64,000 nucleotides of DNA from Petaurus breviceps papuanus (taxonomy: Eukaryota > Chordata > Mammalia > Diprotodontia > Petauridae). Below the pieces are notes generated by a model. The model saw nothing but the letters and a program-made list of their open reading frames with translations. It did not search any database and was not told where the DNA came from. Both the position numbers and the translations under genes were made by a program. Location of the stretch: contig JAMXIF010001253.1 in assembly GCA_028583685.1 (NCBI GenBank), positions 35,289,230-35,353,229 of the forward strand, written 5' to 3'. This document shows positions 35,253 to 47,779 of the stretch, piece by piece (position 1 is the stretch's first letter; every line of letters starts with the position of its first letter).

Positions 35253-36609
35253 TAGATTATGGTTGGTTAACTGTTGTTTCTGGACATAGTCCTAGGCTGT
35301 GGTCTTTTCTTTTTCCACATTTCTCCTTAACTAAGTTTAACAATTCTGTACCTTAATTGGGCAAAAGCTACTTTCAATTCTTGGTCTTGATCCTCATCCA
35401 CACTGAAGACTTTGTGACTAGTAATGGTACAATGTTCTAAACTCCTCGAGGGATTTGCATTTCAATTGACCACATTGACTTAGTACAAGGGAATGCATAC
35501 TAGAATGATGTAATTTTGGTTACTATGACAGTAGTTTTTTTTTTTTTTTTGTCAAATTTATGTTCTTAGGGAATAATCTATCCATCCCTAATGTCACACA
35601 CCAGGACACTGACAAGGAAGAGGAAAAAGATGCTTTTTACAGAAATTACCTTGATGATCCATATCTTGCCTCCAATAGCAATCACAGAGTCAAGATCCCT
35701 TTAAATGCTAATAATCTTTATACCTGAAGTTATTAGCTACTTAACATCTGGGCAGATGCCCATATTGTTGTTAAGGAAAAGTTGTAACAATGCTGTACTA
35801 TATATCCCACCGTAGAAACCTCTGTTGGTTTCCCAGTGTATATGAAGGCCTTCATAAAATGTGTCCTTAGACCTGGGAATGTGCTGTATTACTAGAAGTA
35901 ATATTAATTTTCACAAGTGATAACCTAATCAATACACTAATTTCCCTAAATTCGTATTTTCCACCTTTTTAATATCTTTCCCAAATACACAGAAAAATGT
36001 AAGAGAGATTATATTCTACTTAACGTTGCACTTACTATGGTTTGAATTTCAAACCTGGTGTGTGACCAAGCTCATCAGTCAACTCTAGCTCAGGTAATAA
36101 TGCTTTCACTTCTGCACATGGAAACAATTAACTAGAAAGTACATCAAACAGTCCTCCTTATGTGAGAAAACTATGATTCACACATTTTTCATAAATTTTC
36201 CACCATACATTCAGGAATTTTTTTTCACCATTTCTCCATAAGTCATTTCATGCAGGGTATTAATCATGTTTTTTTAAAAAAATCTTTTCTGAAATTCCAA
36301 TGAGTTCAGCAATATCTTTCTGATAATGAGGTGTCCAAAGCTAAGCTTACATTTCATTTATAATGCCAGTGACCAAATAAAAATGAAATACTTATCACTT
36401 AACCCAGAATTTTAACCCATGGTCACTTTGAGCAAATGTAAGTAATTTTAATAACACCCCTTAAAGTAGGTTAAGTATGTCCTTCTTTCAATATTGTTAA
36501 AACTGAATCAAAATGTTAGGTAAGTGATTGGTCTGAAGCTTAAAGACATAATTGAACATTCATATGTCTCCTGTTTTCTCAAGTAAGAGACTGAAAAATT
36601 AGTGGGTTT
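35245..36609. other. no gene or clear repeat
   Basis: AT-rich unique-looking sequence with no open frame of note. Confidence 0.4.
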
Positions 36610-36810
36610 ACCTGGGATATGGCAAAATAGTAGACTTGGAATCAGAGTACCTAGGTTCAAATTCTACCTTTTTTATTCAAGTCTTTATCTATTTAAGCTT
36701 GAGTTTCCTCACCCACTAAAAAAGAGGGGTTGGGGGGAATGGCATATAATTGCTATGAGAAAAGTGCTTAATAAATCTTAAACTGCTATAAAATCTGAGT
36801 TATTACTATT
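36610..36810 (+). mobile_element. MIR/Ther-class SINE
   Basis: 'agacttggaatcagagtacctaggttcaaattc' is the tRNA-like head and B box. It is followed by 'gagtttcctcacccactaaa' and 'gtgcttaataaatctta'. Confidence 0.7.
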
Positions 36811-37790
36811 ATTCTATGAGAATTACAAGTGGGACTCCATTTTGTTTTTGTCATATTCCAAATAAGTCATTTTTAATTTGCTACTTACTTGTCCTTTGTC
36901 TGCCTATGATATCTGGAAAGGAGTATCATTGTTCCATTGAACACATTTTCCTGTGAATTAAAAGAAAAAAGCTATTAATTTTTTAACCATTCCCAATTTT
37001 AAACGTCTTTTTTTCCCTCTTAAAACATTTTCTCCACTCTGGTGTAATGGTATTTTTGTGAACTGAAGAGTTAAGTGGAATAATGTGAATCTGCCATCTG
37101 CATTTAGGTGTAGCTCCAGAAATGTCCTAAAGGACATTGAGTTTAGTCAACCACAACTGGTATCAATTTATTCTGTAAGATGGCCCCTGATAGCAAAGCT
37201 ACAAGTTGGAATATGAATAGGAATGAAGAAGTGAAACTGGAATAAAGGAGTGAGGAGTCAGGGCAGCAGCCATATTGGGATCAAGTCAACTGACAAATAA
37301 GACATAAAACTTCATTTGAGAGATCTGTAACTAAGACTGAGGTTAGCTTGCATAGAAAACAGTTTTCTATGAAAGTTCTCAATGACAGCTAGCATAATAG
37401 AGAAAAAGGTATCCTATGTCCAGCAAATATGAAAAGCAGGGGGATTTTTCATGACTTACAAAATATGTCTACCATTGCCCAGCAAAAGCTTTGGAGATAC
37501 AAAATCCATGCCAGTCTCCCTATTAGAGGAAGAAATGAAAGGGTTGGAGAAATTCTTTTCCACTCTTCATATTATTAAAAGGAATAACGTGTTCCAGGGC
37601 AGATTGAATATGAATGAAAAGGATTACAAAGAAGGAAAAGAACCTGAGTGTGAAAGCAATTTTTTCAAGAATATTGGAGAGTAGGAGATCATGTAACATA
37701 AAAGAAAAGGGACGAGGGAGAGGACTATTGTGTATTTAAATCTACGGCAATGTGGTGAAGTTGTACACAGAGAATTTGGAAGTTGACTTT
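36811..37790. other. no gene recognised
   Basis: A 77-codon frame at 37451-37684 has no recognisable domain, and nothing upstream suggests a promoter. Confidence 0.4.
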
Positions 37791-38030
37791 CTTTGGGCAG
37801 CTAGGTGGCACAGTGGATAGAGAGCTGAGCCAGAGCCCAGGAAGATCTGATTTCAAATCTGGCCTTACAAGTTTTGTGACAACAGACAAGTCACTTAATT
37901 TCTATTTTCCTCAGTTTCCTCAATTATAAAAGGGGAATCATAACAGCATCTACTGCATAGAGTTGTGAGGATCAAATGAGATAATACTTGTAAAACTCTT
38001 ATCACAGAACCTGGCACATAATAGGCACAA
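37791..38030 (+). mobile_element. Ther1/MAR1-headed SINE with MIR-like 3' half
   Basis: The head is GGGCAGCTAGGTGGCACAGT. The B box region is 'gatttcaaatc', the CORE is 'gacaagtcacttaa', and the 3' half is 'gttgtgaggatcaaatgagat' then 'cctggcacataataggcac'. Confidence 0.85.
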
Positions 38031-38369
38031 CAAAATGCATGTTCTCTTCTTTGCAAACCCTTTATTTTCCTCAGAGGTGAGGACAAAGCAGCTATCTAGG
38101 CTGTAGTGAATAATGCTAGGGATAAATAGATTCAAAGGTAAAAGAGACCATATAATAATGGTGAGAATGTGAGAAAGTGAGTAGTCATGGTTGATTTCCT
38201 GGTAAGAGGCACCAAGAAGAGTATTTTTCAATCTAATTTGAAAAGTGGAATCCTCTCTTGGGGCACATACCCAGGACTTGACCCATTGGTGCTTGAGATT
38301 CATCAAACCAAGCAATTTACAGATAATTGTCATGAGTTCAAAGGATGCTCTAAGTAGAAAACTAGAAAA

Positions 38370-38540
38370 TAAAACTAGGGATTATTAGATCATTTTACAG
38401 ATGAAGATAATGAGGCAAACAGGTCTAAATGTCTTTTCTAGGGTCACACAGCTGATAATAGTCTAAGACCAGATTTGAATTCATGAGGATGATGTCTTCT
38501 GATGAGGATGATATGTCTTCTCTCCACAACCTAGCATCAT
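38370..38540 (-). mobile_element. MIR-class SINE, reverse, with an internal duplication
   Basis: 'cattttacagatgaagataatgaggc', 'agggtcacacagctgata', 'gatttgaattcatgagg'. The GATGATGTCTTCT unit is locally repeated near 38485-38520. Confidence 0.65.
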
Positions 38541-38846
38541 TCTCTTAATCAGAAAGTTTTAGATAAGGCACAAAGTCAAAAGTTACTATCAAGACCAAGA
38601 CAATAACCACATTATAATGATTGTGAATTGAATTATCTAATTCTGGTTAAATTTGAGTTAATGAGCAAAACTACTTTGGGAAAATAAACCATTCACCAAA
38701 TATTCTAGGCCATTGAAATATTGATAGCTGTATTTTCCCTTCAAATATTCTACTAAAAATCCAGGATTTTGAATTTGCAGAAGAAAAGTTCACACTGATA
38801 TAGATGCTGTTTCTAAAGATTACATAGCAATAATGACTTTGGCCAG

Positions 38847-39340
38847 TGTAATGATTATGGGATTTGAAGGTCTTCCATTCCCCTTGGACTTGCTGATGGA
38901 CATCACCCCTGCTGATGAAGGGGTGGGGCAAGAGAATACAAAAGCCAAGCTATAGTGAGTGTGGTGACTGGAAGTGAGGTGGCAGAGGCAACTGAACTAC
39001 TGTTTTTGAGCCATCCAGAATTTCTCCTAAGTACACCTGAGGGCTGCCAGGGATGGGAACTACGGGGAGCTGGAGCTGCTAGGAGCATGCTTCCTGGATG
39101 CTGAACAGTTGCCGTGAGTGAGGGGAGGAGGATCTTTGCCTGAGGTAGCCTGTTCTGTTTGAAGGCTTGAGAATGTGGGTGTTTAGTACATTAACTATGT
39201 TGACAACTTCATAACTACTGTGATAGCTTTGACTTTCTGGTTTGGGACCTCAGTTTTCTGATATTTGAATAAATATTCTAGCTTTATCCCCCATGTAAAG
39301 AGCCTGGTATAATTTGTGATTAAAAACCATATCATCATAT
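38847..39340 (+). mobile_element. possible solo LTR of an old endogenous retrovirus or relative
   Basis: A GC-richer block starts with TGTAATGATTATGGG and carries AATAAA at 39268, followed within about 70 bases by a return to AT-rich unique sequence. It reads like U3-R-U5 of an LTR, but the 3' end is not certain. No partner LTR, internal region or target duplication was seen. Fossil of unknown family. Confidence 0.4.
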
Positions 39341-40339
39341 TTATACTTACTGTAGGCATGCTGAATATTGCATTGTTGATACTGCCAGTTAGATAACCAT
39401 TTGCTCATCTTCTAAACCATTCAGTTCCTGTGCACATGGCACCACAAAAATAGGAAGACCTATAGCTAAGTCCCTACTGATCAGTCAGAATAATGAATCC
39501 CATGAAGTGGGCACAGGTTTTCAGATTTACATTATTCAATGCTAGAAATTATATAATTGTTCCAACCCAATGGAAATATGCAATGCAAATTCAAATAATA
39601 TGGTCATCACTTAAGGGATTAATTATTTACAGTAATCAGGAAACATTTATAATCACTATGAGTGAGTAACCCACTCCTTGGGTCAGAAGAAGGAGGGTAG
39701 AAAGAGCAGAATGGTAATAAGCTATGCCACTAGCTAAAAGACTATATATGCTCACACATGTGACTATTGTCAGAGGTTGCTAAAAGGGCTCTATTTTCAT
39801 AAAAGATCTGAAAAATGAAATGAGGTTGGTGAATGTGAGCACACATCAAGTGCATTATGCAGAAAACTGAGAAGATACAAGTCTATCTCAAGCAAGTATT
39901 TATTAATTCAAACATAATACAGCTCATTATTCTATTTCCTAAGAATCTATAGTATCTACCAATTGCATCGCAAATCAGTTAAATTCCTAATCAAAACCAT
40001 CAATACTTATTACTATCTCTATCCCACACACATCACACCTAACTGTTATCATCCTTCCATTAATTCCAGCCAAGCAAATGGAGTCTTCTATGTGACTTAC
40101 CTTTATCTTTTGCTCTGAGCCTTCAAATTATGAATCCTATTTCTATTTGTAATTTAATATGGAACAAGGTCTACCTATAAGCTATGATGTCCTACTCTTC
40201 TTTTCCAGTAAATCAGCTTTTCCCTTTTCCAGTCATTGTGAACAGATTACCTTTTGTAAGAATTTTCCCAAGACTAATTCTACCTAAACGTGATTACTGC
40301 TATAACTCTATTAATTCTACACATCAATAAATAGCATAG
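39341..40339. other. no gene recognised
   Basis: AT-rich unique-looking sequence. Confidence 0.4.
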
Positions 40340-40553
40340 TGTAGGTTAGTGAAAGGGGCTATCAATGAGGAGCCAGGGAGACCAAGAATATATTCCCTAT
40401 CTTGTCACAAACTAATGGAGGTACCCTGAACAATTCATTTAAACTTACCATTCTACTTTCTTCATTCATGAAACGGGACTAATATCTATGGTACCTACCT
40501 CATAAAGTAAATATAAAATATATTTAAAGGGTCTACGAAAATTAATAAGCATT
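40340..40553 (+). mobile_element. MIR-class SINE
   Basis: 'ggctatcaatgaggagccagggagacc', 'ctgaacaattcatttaaactta', 'ggtacctacctcataaagtaaa' and 'gtctacgaaaattaataagca' follow MIR order. The RTE-like LINE inserted just after its 3' end. Confidence 0.65.
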
Positions 40554-40570
40554 ACAAAAATATAAGATGT

Positions 40571-43500
40571 TGGTTAGTTGGTTGTCATTCTTCATTCTTT
40601 AAGAAGACCAAAAATGATATCAACTATGCTAAAGTCAAGTTTCAGTGTGTCCAACTGTGGCCGATCAGAGCAATATGAGCTCAGAATGCTTTACCACAGG
40701 TTGGGCACAAATAGGCTGTATGAATACTGGGGGTGGATACTCTAAAGTTAAGCATCCTGCATTTCCTTTGGGCTGTTTCAATTCTTCTTTGCTTGTAGAG
40801 CACAGCCACATCTCTGATGTGGGCACACCATGCTGAGGGGTCCTGTGCCAGTGTCTCCCATGTCACAATTCTAAAGTTCTTGAGAGAGACCTTGAGAGTG
40901 TCCTTATATTTCTTTTTCTGACCACCATGTGAATGTTGCCTTGGATGAGTTCTCCACAAAATAGACTTTTTGGAAAGCAAACATTTTGCATTTGAACAAC
41001 GTGGCTAGCCCATCGAAGTTGCGTTCTCTGAAGCAGAGTTTGAATGCTTGGCAGTTCAGTTCAAGTGGGTCTTCATTGTCTGGTGCCTTATCTTGCCAAG
41101 TGATCTTCAAAAATCTTCCTAAGACAATTCAAATGGAAGCAATTCAGTTTCCTGGCATGGCTCTGGTAGACTGTCCAGGTTTCACAGGTATACAACAATG
41201 AGACCAACAAACAGCTCTATAGACCTTCAGTTTGTTGGACAGTCTAATACCTCTTCTCATACTTTTCTTCAGAGTCGCCCAGTCACTGAGCTAGTTCTGG
41301 CAATGTGTGTGTCAACCTCATTATTAATGTTTCCATCCCTAGAATGTACACTACCAAGGTAAGCGAACTTATCCACAGCATTTAAAACTGCCATTTGCTG
41401 TAACCGATGGTTCTATACATGGATGGTGTGGTGGTGCCTAACAGAACACCTGTGTTTTCTTGGTGTTGTTAGGCCAAAATTCACACAAGCAGCAGAGAAT
41501 TGATCCATACTTTGTTGCATCTCGGTTTTAGAGGCTGCATTGAGTGTGCAGTCATCTGCAAATAGAAAATCATGCACCAATATTCCCTCCACTTTGGTCT
41601 TGACTTGTAGCCTTTTCAAATTGAAGAATTTACTATCAGTGCTGTAGCTGACCTTGATATCACATTAATCCTCATTGAAAGCATTTGAAAACATGGCTGA
41701 AAACATCATGCTAAAAAGCATGGGGGCAAGCACATAACCTTGCTCCACTCCATTGGTGACTGGGAAGGCACAAGAGCATTGTCCATTATCCAGAATCCAG
41801 GCAAGCATGCCATCATGAAATTGATGCACAATGTTGATGAACTTCTCCAAGCAACCAAATTTTGACATAATTTTCCATCAGCCCTCATGACTAACAGCAT
41901 CAAAGACTTTGTTCAGATCTACAAACATTATGCACAGACCTCTGCTCTGCTACTGGCATTTTTCCTGGAGTTGCCGGGCAGCAAACACCATATCAACTGT
42001 TCCTCCGCCTTTTCTGGAGCCACACTGGCTATCAGGTAGATGAATATCTTCCAGGTGAAGGATCAATCTATTAAGGAGGACCCTGACAAGAATCTTGCCA
42101 GCAACTGCTGAGAGAGATAGCCCTGTGATTGTCTCAGGAAAATCTATTTCCTTTACCTTTATAGAGATGGGCAACAGAGACATCCTTAAACTCCTTAAAT
42201 CTTCTCTTGCCATATAATTTAGAAAATTTCAGTCTGCTTTTGTGTGAGCAATGGGTACCCTACCTTGCAAATCTTAGCTGGAATAGAATCAGAATAGAAA
42301 CCAGATGCTTTGCCACATGAAAGGAGCCTAATAGCATTCAAAACCTCTTCTGCAGTTGGAGCTTTGGCTAGGGAGGGATTGACTTCAACCTGAGGTGACA
42401 GGCCAAAGGCCTCAGCATAGATTGATGATGGTCTCTTGAAAACACTATGGAAGTTTTCAGCCCATCTCTCCAGGATCATGTCCTTATTACTAATTAATGT
42501 GGCTATTAGCACTGAGTAGTTGTGATGCATCATAGGTCTTTGGTTCATAAATGGCCTTCAGGGAATCATAAAATCACTTTGGATTGTTATTATCAGCATA
42601 AAACTGAATTTCATCTGCCTTCTTACTAAGCCCGGAATCTTGCATCTCTATAAGCTTTGCTTGTACTTTACTTTTGATGGAGTTAAACGCTTCCTTCTTA
42701 GAGATGGATGAATTATCCTGCTGGTAAATACTGTGGGATTCTTGAATTCATTTAACAGCTTCTGAATTTCACCATTATTTTCATCAAACCAGTCTTGGTG
42801 TTTGTGAGCGTTCGGACCCAGATGAGCAAACAGTGCTATATGCTAAATCTCTGAAAGCTGCCCACTCCTTTTCTGTTCCTCTGTTGCCAACTGTGTGTTT
42901 GCTCAAATTTCCCTCCAAGTTAGCAACAAACTGTTCCCACTCAGAGAAGAGCTCTAATCTGTAGACAATTCTTCTGGTAGTCATTTTTGCCTTGGGATCA
43001 CCTCTTTGGTTGGGTGCAAATATTTAGATTAGAAAAGGTAAGTCTATGATCAGTCCAACACACTGCACCATACATTGCCTTCATTACTCTCACATTTTTT
43101 CTGTCTCTGCTCCTTACAATCACAGTCTATTAGATGCCAGTGTTTGCTGAGAGGGTACATTCATGAAGTTTTATTGCATTTAGGTAAATGGAAGACAATG
43201 TTGGTGATGAGAAGGTCATGAAATGCACAAATCCTCAATAGTAAGTGACCATTGCTGTTGCTGTTTCCAACTCCATTCCTCCCTAGGACTCCTCGCCAAG
43301 TGTGGTAGTCTCAGTCTACTCTAGCATTAAAATCTGGGGCAGAATTATAAGCTTGTCCTCATTCGGCACATGGATGATAAGGGTCTCTAGGTATCCATAA
43401 AATTTTTCTTTGACCTAATCAGGGTTCCTCTTGGGGCATAGGCACTGATGATGGTGGTGTGATGTTTTCCTGAAGTGGCAATCACATTCCCATGAGTCTG

Positions 43501-44576
43501 CCATTTACTCCTTTTGGCCGGTATAGAAACTTGTTGACTAGACTAGTTTTGATTGCTAAACCTACACCAGCTTCACGGTGCTCCCCTTCACTGCAGCCAC
43601 TCCAGAAAAATGTGTATCCAGCTCTGACTTCAGTAAACTTGCCTTCATTTGTCAGTCTTGTTTCACTCAGGTTGCTATTTGGATGTAATACCTGCTAAGT
43701 TCTCTCGCAACAAGAGCTATTCATCTTTCAGGTCTACTGGATTTTGTGCTGTCTATAAGTGTGCGCACATTCCATCTCTGCAGATGTTTTTGTACATTTT
43801 TTGTGTTTTGACCAGAGAGTAGGATTCCCCACATGCCACAGTAATCAGGCCAAAGTTGGGTAAGCAGACAAATTTTAAAGCACCTTTTATAGCCCCTTCC
43901 TCACACCAGCAGGTGAGCAGTGTGATCCTTAAAAGGATACTAAGACACACAGGGGCTTGCTGAATCCCACTGCTGCTTCCAGTGAGACCCTATGGCCTGG
44001 GTTGTGACTACAACTCCTAGTGAATCTACACCTGCTGCTTCATCACCTCCCTGTCGCCACAGGACTTTGAGGTAGGTATAATGGTAAAATGGTTTGGGTG
44101 ATGTCATTTGATGCATGTATTGGATATAAGTGAGGCAGAATTGCACAAAGTCATTGGTCTCACGATCTCCTCCAGAGTCATCACAGTCCAGTGGCAGGAC
44201 AGAATCAAGATGACTGGTGATGGCTCAAGATGTAGGGGTTGACCTTGGCATCACTGATATCTAATCAAGCTCTAAGCACTCTACCACTGTCTGCTTCAAC
44301 TGCCTTTATGGCTGTTGGAACAAATTGTTCTCATCCCCCTATTCCACATGCTTGGGGTAGATACCCCCCTAACTTACCAGTGGGTTTGAGACCCCTTGAT
44401 TATCCTTGACATGATTGAGTATGTCTGCTAAAACAGTTTACTGGGGTGTGGCCACTGCACATGCTACAGCTTCTTGGAGCCACAAGTGATAGTTGGGTGG
44501 AACAGTTGAACACCAAAAGTGATCAGCAGCCATCACACCCAGGGTACTAGTCCTCCCTAAATACACACTACTACCC
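40571..44576 (-). mobile_element. full-length RTE-like LINE (endonuclease-RT-zinc finger), inactive
   Basis: A perfect 17-base target duplication, ACAAAAATATAAGATGT, lies at 40554-40570 and 44577-44593, so the 4,006-bp element is complete at both ends. Read on the - strand: a 5' region of about 0.8 kb, one long broken ORF (about 43770-40635) with endonuclease, RT and C-terminal finger, and a short 3' UTR ending GACAACCAACTAACCA. The single-ORF layout, size and short 3' UTR suit the RTE clade. The sequence differs clearly from the L1 and L2 in this window. The clade name is from memory and unverified. Confidence 0.8.
40635..43770 (-). pseudogene. RTE-like EN-RT polyprotein with C-terminal C2H2 finger, broken
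   Basis: In element order, the endonuclease shows GYTFFWSGCSEGEHREAG and VGLAIKT (about 43635-43545), then IISAYAPRGTL (about 43450) and LLLRICAFHDLLITN (about 43230). The RT shows LSAVAGKILVRVLLNRL (about 42110) and DSQCGSRKGGGTVDMVFAAR (about 42030). It continues with VNIVHQFHDGM-like sequence and NGVEQGYVLAPMLFSMMFSAM (about 41750), then the catalytic-type FLFADDCTLNAA (about 41560). The C-terminus has GGQKKKYKDTLKVSLKNF (about 40900), then CPTCGKAF, a stop, and a His pair (HSWTH), together a C2H2-type finger. Stops and frame changes occur throughout. The DD of FADD is kept. In living relatives such proteins nick target DNA and copy their RNA there. Confidence 0.8.
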
Positions 44577-44644
44577 ACAAAAATATAAGATGTATGTATA
44601 TCTATATGCACATATATATGGATACATATGTAAAACATACAGAG

Positions 44645-44850
44645 AGAAATATTGACACAGTGCATAAAAGACCAGCCTCAGAGGTAGGAAGACCTGGTTT
44701 CAAACCTGCTTTTGAAACATACTGACTGTGGAATCCCGGATATGTCATTTAACCTCTCAATGTCTTGGCAACTCTTTAAGATTATAGAAGAGACATTGAT
44801 CTGAGTAGGAAAAGGGAGTTCCCTCCTCAGGAATTCTTTATACTAACTAA
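44645..44850 (+). mobile_element. tRNA/CORE-type SINE with GAATTC-rich 3' half
   Basis: 'aggtaggaagacctggtttcaaacc' (B box), 'gatatgtcatttaacctctcaatg', then 'ggcaactctttaagatt' and 'gagggagttccctcctcaggaattc'-like 3' sequence. The same family recurs at 45975 and 48435. Confidence 0.65.
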
Positions 44851-44894
44851 ATCCTATGTCATATACTAACTCAATCCTATGCATAGCCAACTGC

Positions 44895-45905
44895 CTTTTG
44901 AAAAATTTGAATTGAATTCCCTGCAAGACAACTCAAAATTAACATTTCCAAAACAGAACCCATTATCTTCTTCCCCATACTCTTCCATCTGTCCAACTTT
45001 CCTATTTTAACTAAAGCATCACAATCCTCTAATTCACCAGGGTTTAAAACTTTGTTATCATCTTCTAGTTTCACTCACTCACATTCACCCCATATATCTA
45101 ATCTGTTGTTAAATCTTTCCCATTTCTACATTTCTATACACACACATATATACACATATATTTCCCTATCTATCTCTACTCATGCAGCCACTTCCATACT
45201 TTAGGACCTCATTATCTCTTTCCTGGACTATTTTAATAGCCTTCTAATTGGTCTCTCTGTTACAAATCTCTGCTCCAAATTCTCCATTCTACCCTTCACT
45301 CAATTGCCAAAGTGATTTTCCTCAAGTTCCAGTCTAACCATGTCTTTTATTCCTCCTCTACCCCATCAGCAGGACCACAGCCAACATTCAATGAAACAAT
45401 AGCTTACCATGACCTCCAAGATAAAAACAAAACAATAAAAACAACGAAAAAGATCCTCTGTTAGGCATTTAAATCCCTTTCACAATTCTTCTCTTTCTTG
45501 TATTTCTAAGTCTTCTATACTTCATTCTCCCCCTTCCCCACTTACTCTATGGTCTAGCTTTGCTCACTTGCTATTTCTCCAGAAAGACATTTTTGTCTCC
45601 AGATTCTCTGCTTTTACTTTGATTGTTCCTTATACCTGGAATGTTGACCTCCTGAACCTCTGACAGCTAGGTCCCCTGGATTCTTTAAACTGAAATAGTT
45701 TCTTCTGCATGAAATCTTTCTCATTTTCTATACCTTATTCTCTCCTTCTCCTATTCCCTCTACTATCCCTTCCATTTATATTGTATATGTCTTTTATTTA
45801 CATATTTATTTGCTTATACTCACCCCTAATGAAAGATGAGATTGTGGAAATCAAGGACCCTGTTTCTGCCTTACTTTGTTTCCCCACAGCGTAGTGCAGA
45901 TGATT
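44895..45905 (+). mobile_element. L2 LINE, RT end to 3' end
   Basis: L2 blocks in order: 'aaaattaacatttccaaaacagaaccc', 'ctttcctggactattttaatagccttctaattggtctc', 'agtgattttcctcaagttccagtctaaccatgtc', 'taggcatttaaatccctttcacaatt', 'aatgttgacctcctgaacctc'. The tail near 45840-45900 has 'tcaaggaccctgtttctgcc'. Small insertions are present and no frame survives. Confidence 0.8.
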
Positions 45906-45974
45906 ATAATTTGATATTTAACAATGTGTACCCATGTATGTAAATGCCATAAAAATAATATAGAATATTTGATA

Positions 45975-46180
45975 GGCCAGTCAGAAAAAGATAATGTAAG
46001 TTAAAATCCTGTCTCTGACACATACTAATTGTGTGATCAAGTGAAAGTCACTTAAAACCTATTTGTCCTAGGTAACTCTGTAAAACTATGGACCTAAAAG
46101 CCACAGATAAGTAGTTGATCAGTATTAGTGAAGAGAGTTTCCATACCAGAAATTCCCTCCACAGATGAAATTTCAGATCT
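45975..46180 (+). mobile_element. tRNA/CORE-type SINE, same family as 44645
   Basis: 'gttaaaatcctgtctctgacacatactaattgtgtga', 'gtcacttaaaacc', 'ctaggtaactctgtaaaact', then 'gaagagagtttccataccagaaattccc'. Confidence 0.6.
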
Positions 46181-46264
46181 AAATATATGTAATTAGGTCT
46201 GTATATGGTATCTTAAAATAATATGATTATAAATTAGTGAGATCAAATTTTTAATGAATTTACG

Positions 46265-47775
46265 GAAAAGTTAGCTTCCAGACTCCTACAGACTCCAGCA
46301 GTGCCAGCCACCCTCTATATTACCCTTCAAGCTGCAGCAACAGACAAAGGGTCCCCTGTGAGCCTCAGGGCAAAATCAGTGCAGCAACAGCAAACATCCA
46401 GGGCCAGCAGCCCCTGGCACAAGAAGCCTGAGACAATCCCTCTTCTGGTCCAATAGCAGAGATTAAATTTAAAAGAAAGGAAAAATATCAAAAGAGATGA
46501 ACAAAAAACAACAAAAAAGAATCTGACCATAGAAAGTTATTATGGGGTCAGGGAAGACCAACACATAAACTCAGAAGAGAATGACAATGTCAAAACACAT
46601 ATGGACAAAACCGCAAAGAAAAATGGGAACTGATATCAAGATCAGAAAGAACTCATGGAAGAGATCAAAAAGGAGTTTAAATATCATCTATGAAAGAAGA
46701 AAAATTTGGAAAAGAAATGAGTCTGATGCAAGAGAATTAAGAAAAAAAAGTCAATAGTTGGGAAAAAGAAAACAACTGCATAAAAAAGTAGAATTGGGCA
46801 AATGGAAAAGTAGATATAAAAATTCAATGAAAAAAACAACTTCTTAAGAAGTTCAACTGGCCAAATACAAAAAAAAAGTACAAATGCTAGAAAACAGCTC
46901 CTTAAAAGTTTAAATTGGCAAGTATAAGCTAATGACTTTATCAGACATCAAGAATCAAACAAATTCAAAAGAAAGGAAAAATATATAAGAAAACATAAAA
47001 TAACTAATGGGAAAAACAACTGACCTAGAAAATAGATCCAGAAGAGATAATATCAGAATTGTTAGACTACCTGAAAGCCATAATCAAAAGGAAGATGTGA
47101 ACTGCATCTTTCAGGAAAATATGAGGAAAACTGCCACATATCCTGGAACCAGAGGACAAAATACACATTGAAAGAATCTACCAATTACCTCAGAAAAGAG
47201 ACCCCAAAATAAAAACTCTAAGGAACATTATAGTCAAATTTCAAATGTCTGGTCAAGGAAATAATGCTGCAAATGGCCATAAAGAAACAATTCAAATATC
47301 ACAGAGCCACAATCAGGATTATACAGGACTGATGCAAAGTCCAATGAGCAAAATCAGGAAAACACTATACACAGTATCAACAACATTATGTGTTGATCAG
47401 CTATGAATGACTCAGCTCTTTTTCTCAGCAATACACTGATCCAAGACAAGTACAAAAGACTCATGAAGGAAAATATTATCCATATCCAGATAAAGAACTG
47501 TTGTACTCTGAATGCAGATCAAAGTATATTTTTTCACTTACTTTTTTCTTTTTTTCTGTTTTTCCCCTTTTGATCTGTTTCTTCTTTCACAACTTTGTCT
47601 AATATTGAAATATGCTTTACATGATAGGACATGTATAACATCAAATTACCTACCATTGTCAGAAGCAAAAAGGGGAGGGAGGGAGAACAATTTGGGACTC
47701 AAAATCTTATAAATGAATGCTAAAAAATGTCTTGATATATAATTGGGAAAAATATTTTAATCTTTAGAAAAGCCC
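46265..47775 (+). mobile_element. HAL1-like element: 5' UTR, ORF1, then L1 3' end
   Basis: A GC-richer start (46265-46470) resembles an L1/HAL1 5' UTR. Decayed ORF1 follows with 'aactgacctagaaaatagatccagaagagataat' and 'tcctggaaccagaggacaaaatac'. At about 47330 it passes directly into the L1 ORF2 terminus and 3' UTR ('tgatgcaaagtccaatgagcaaaatcagg', 'aggaaaatattatccatatccag', 'gggactcaaaatcttataaatgaatg'). There is no endonuclease or RT between them. Ends are approximate and no duplication was found. Confidence 0.7.
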
Positions 47776-47779
47776 TTAT

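Noticed and set aside
34995-35255. 86-codon frame ending in Ile-Tyr repeats
   Set aside because: It is a (TA)n translation across an N gap, and the start lies in an L2 fragment.
37451-37684. 77-codon frame
   Set aside because: No similarity that I recognise and no supporting signals.
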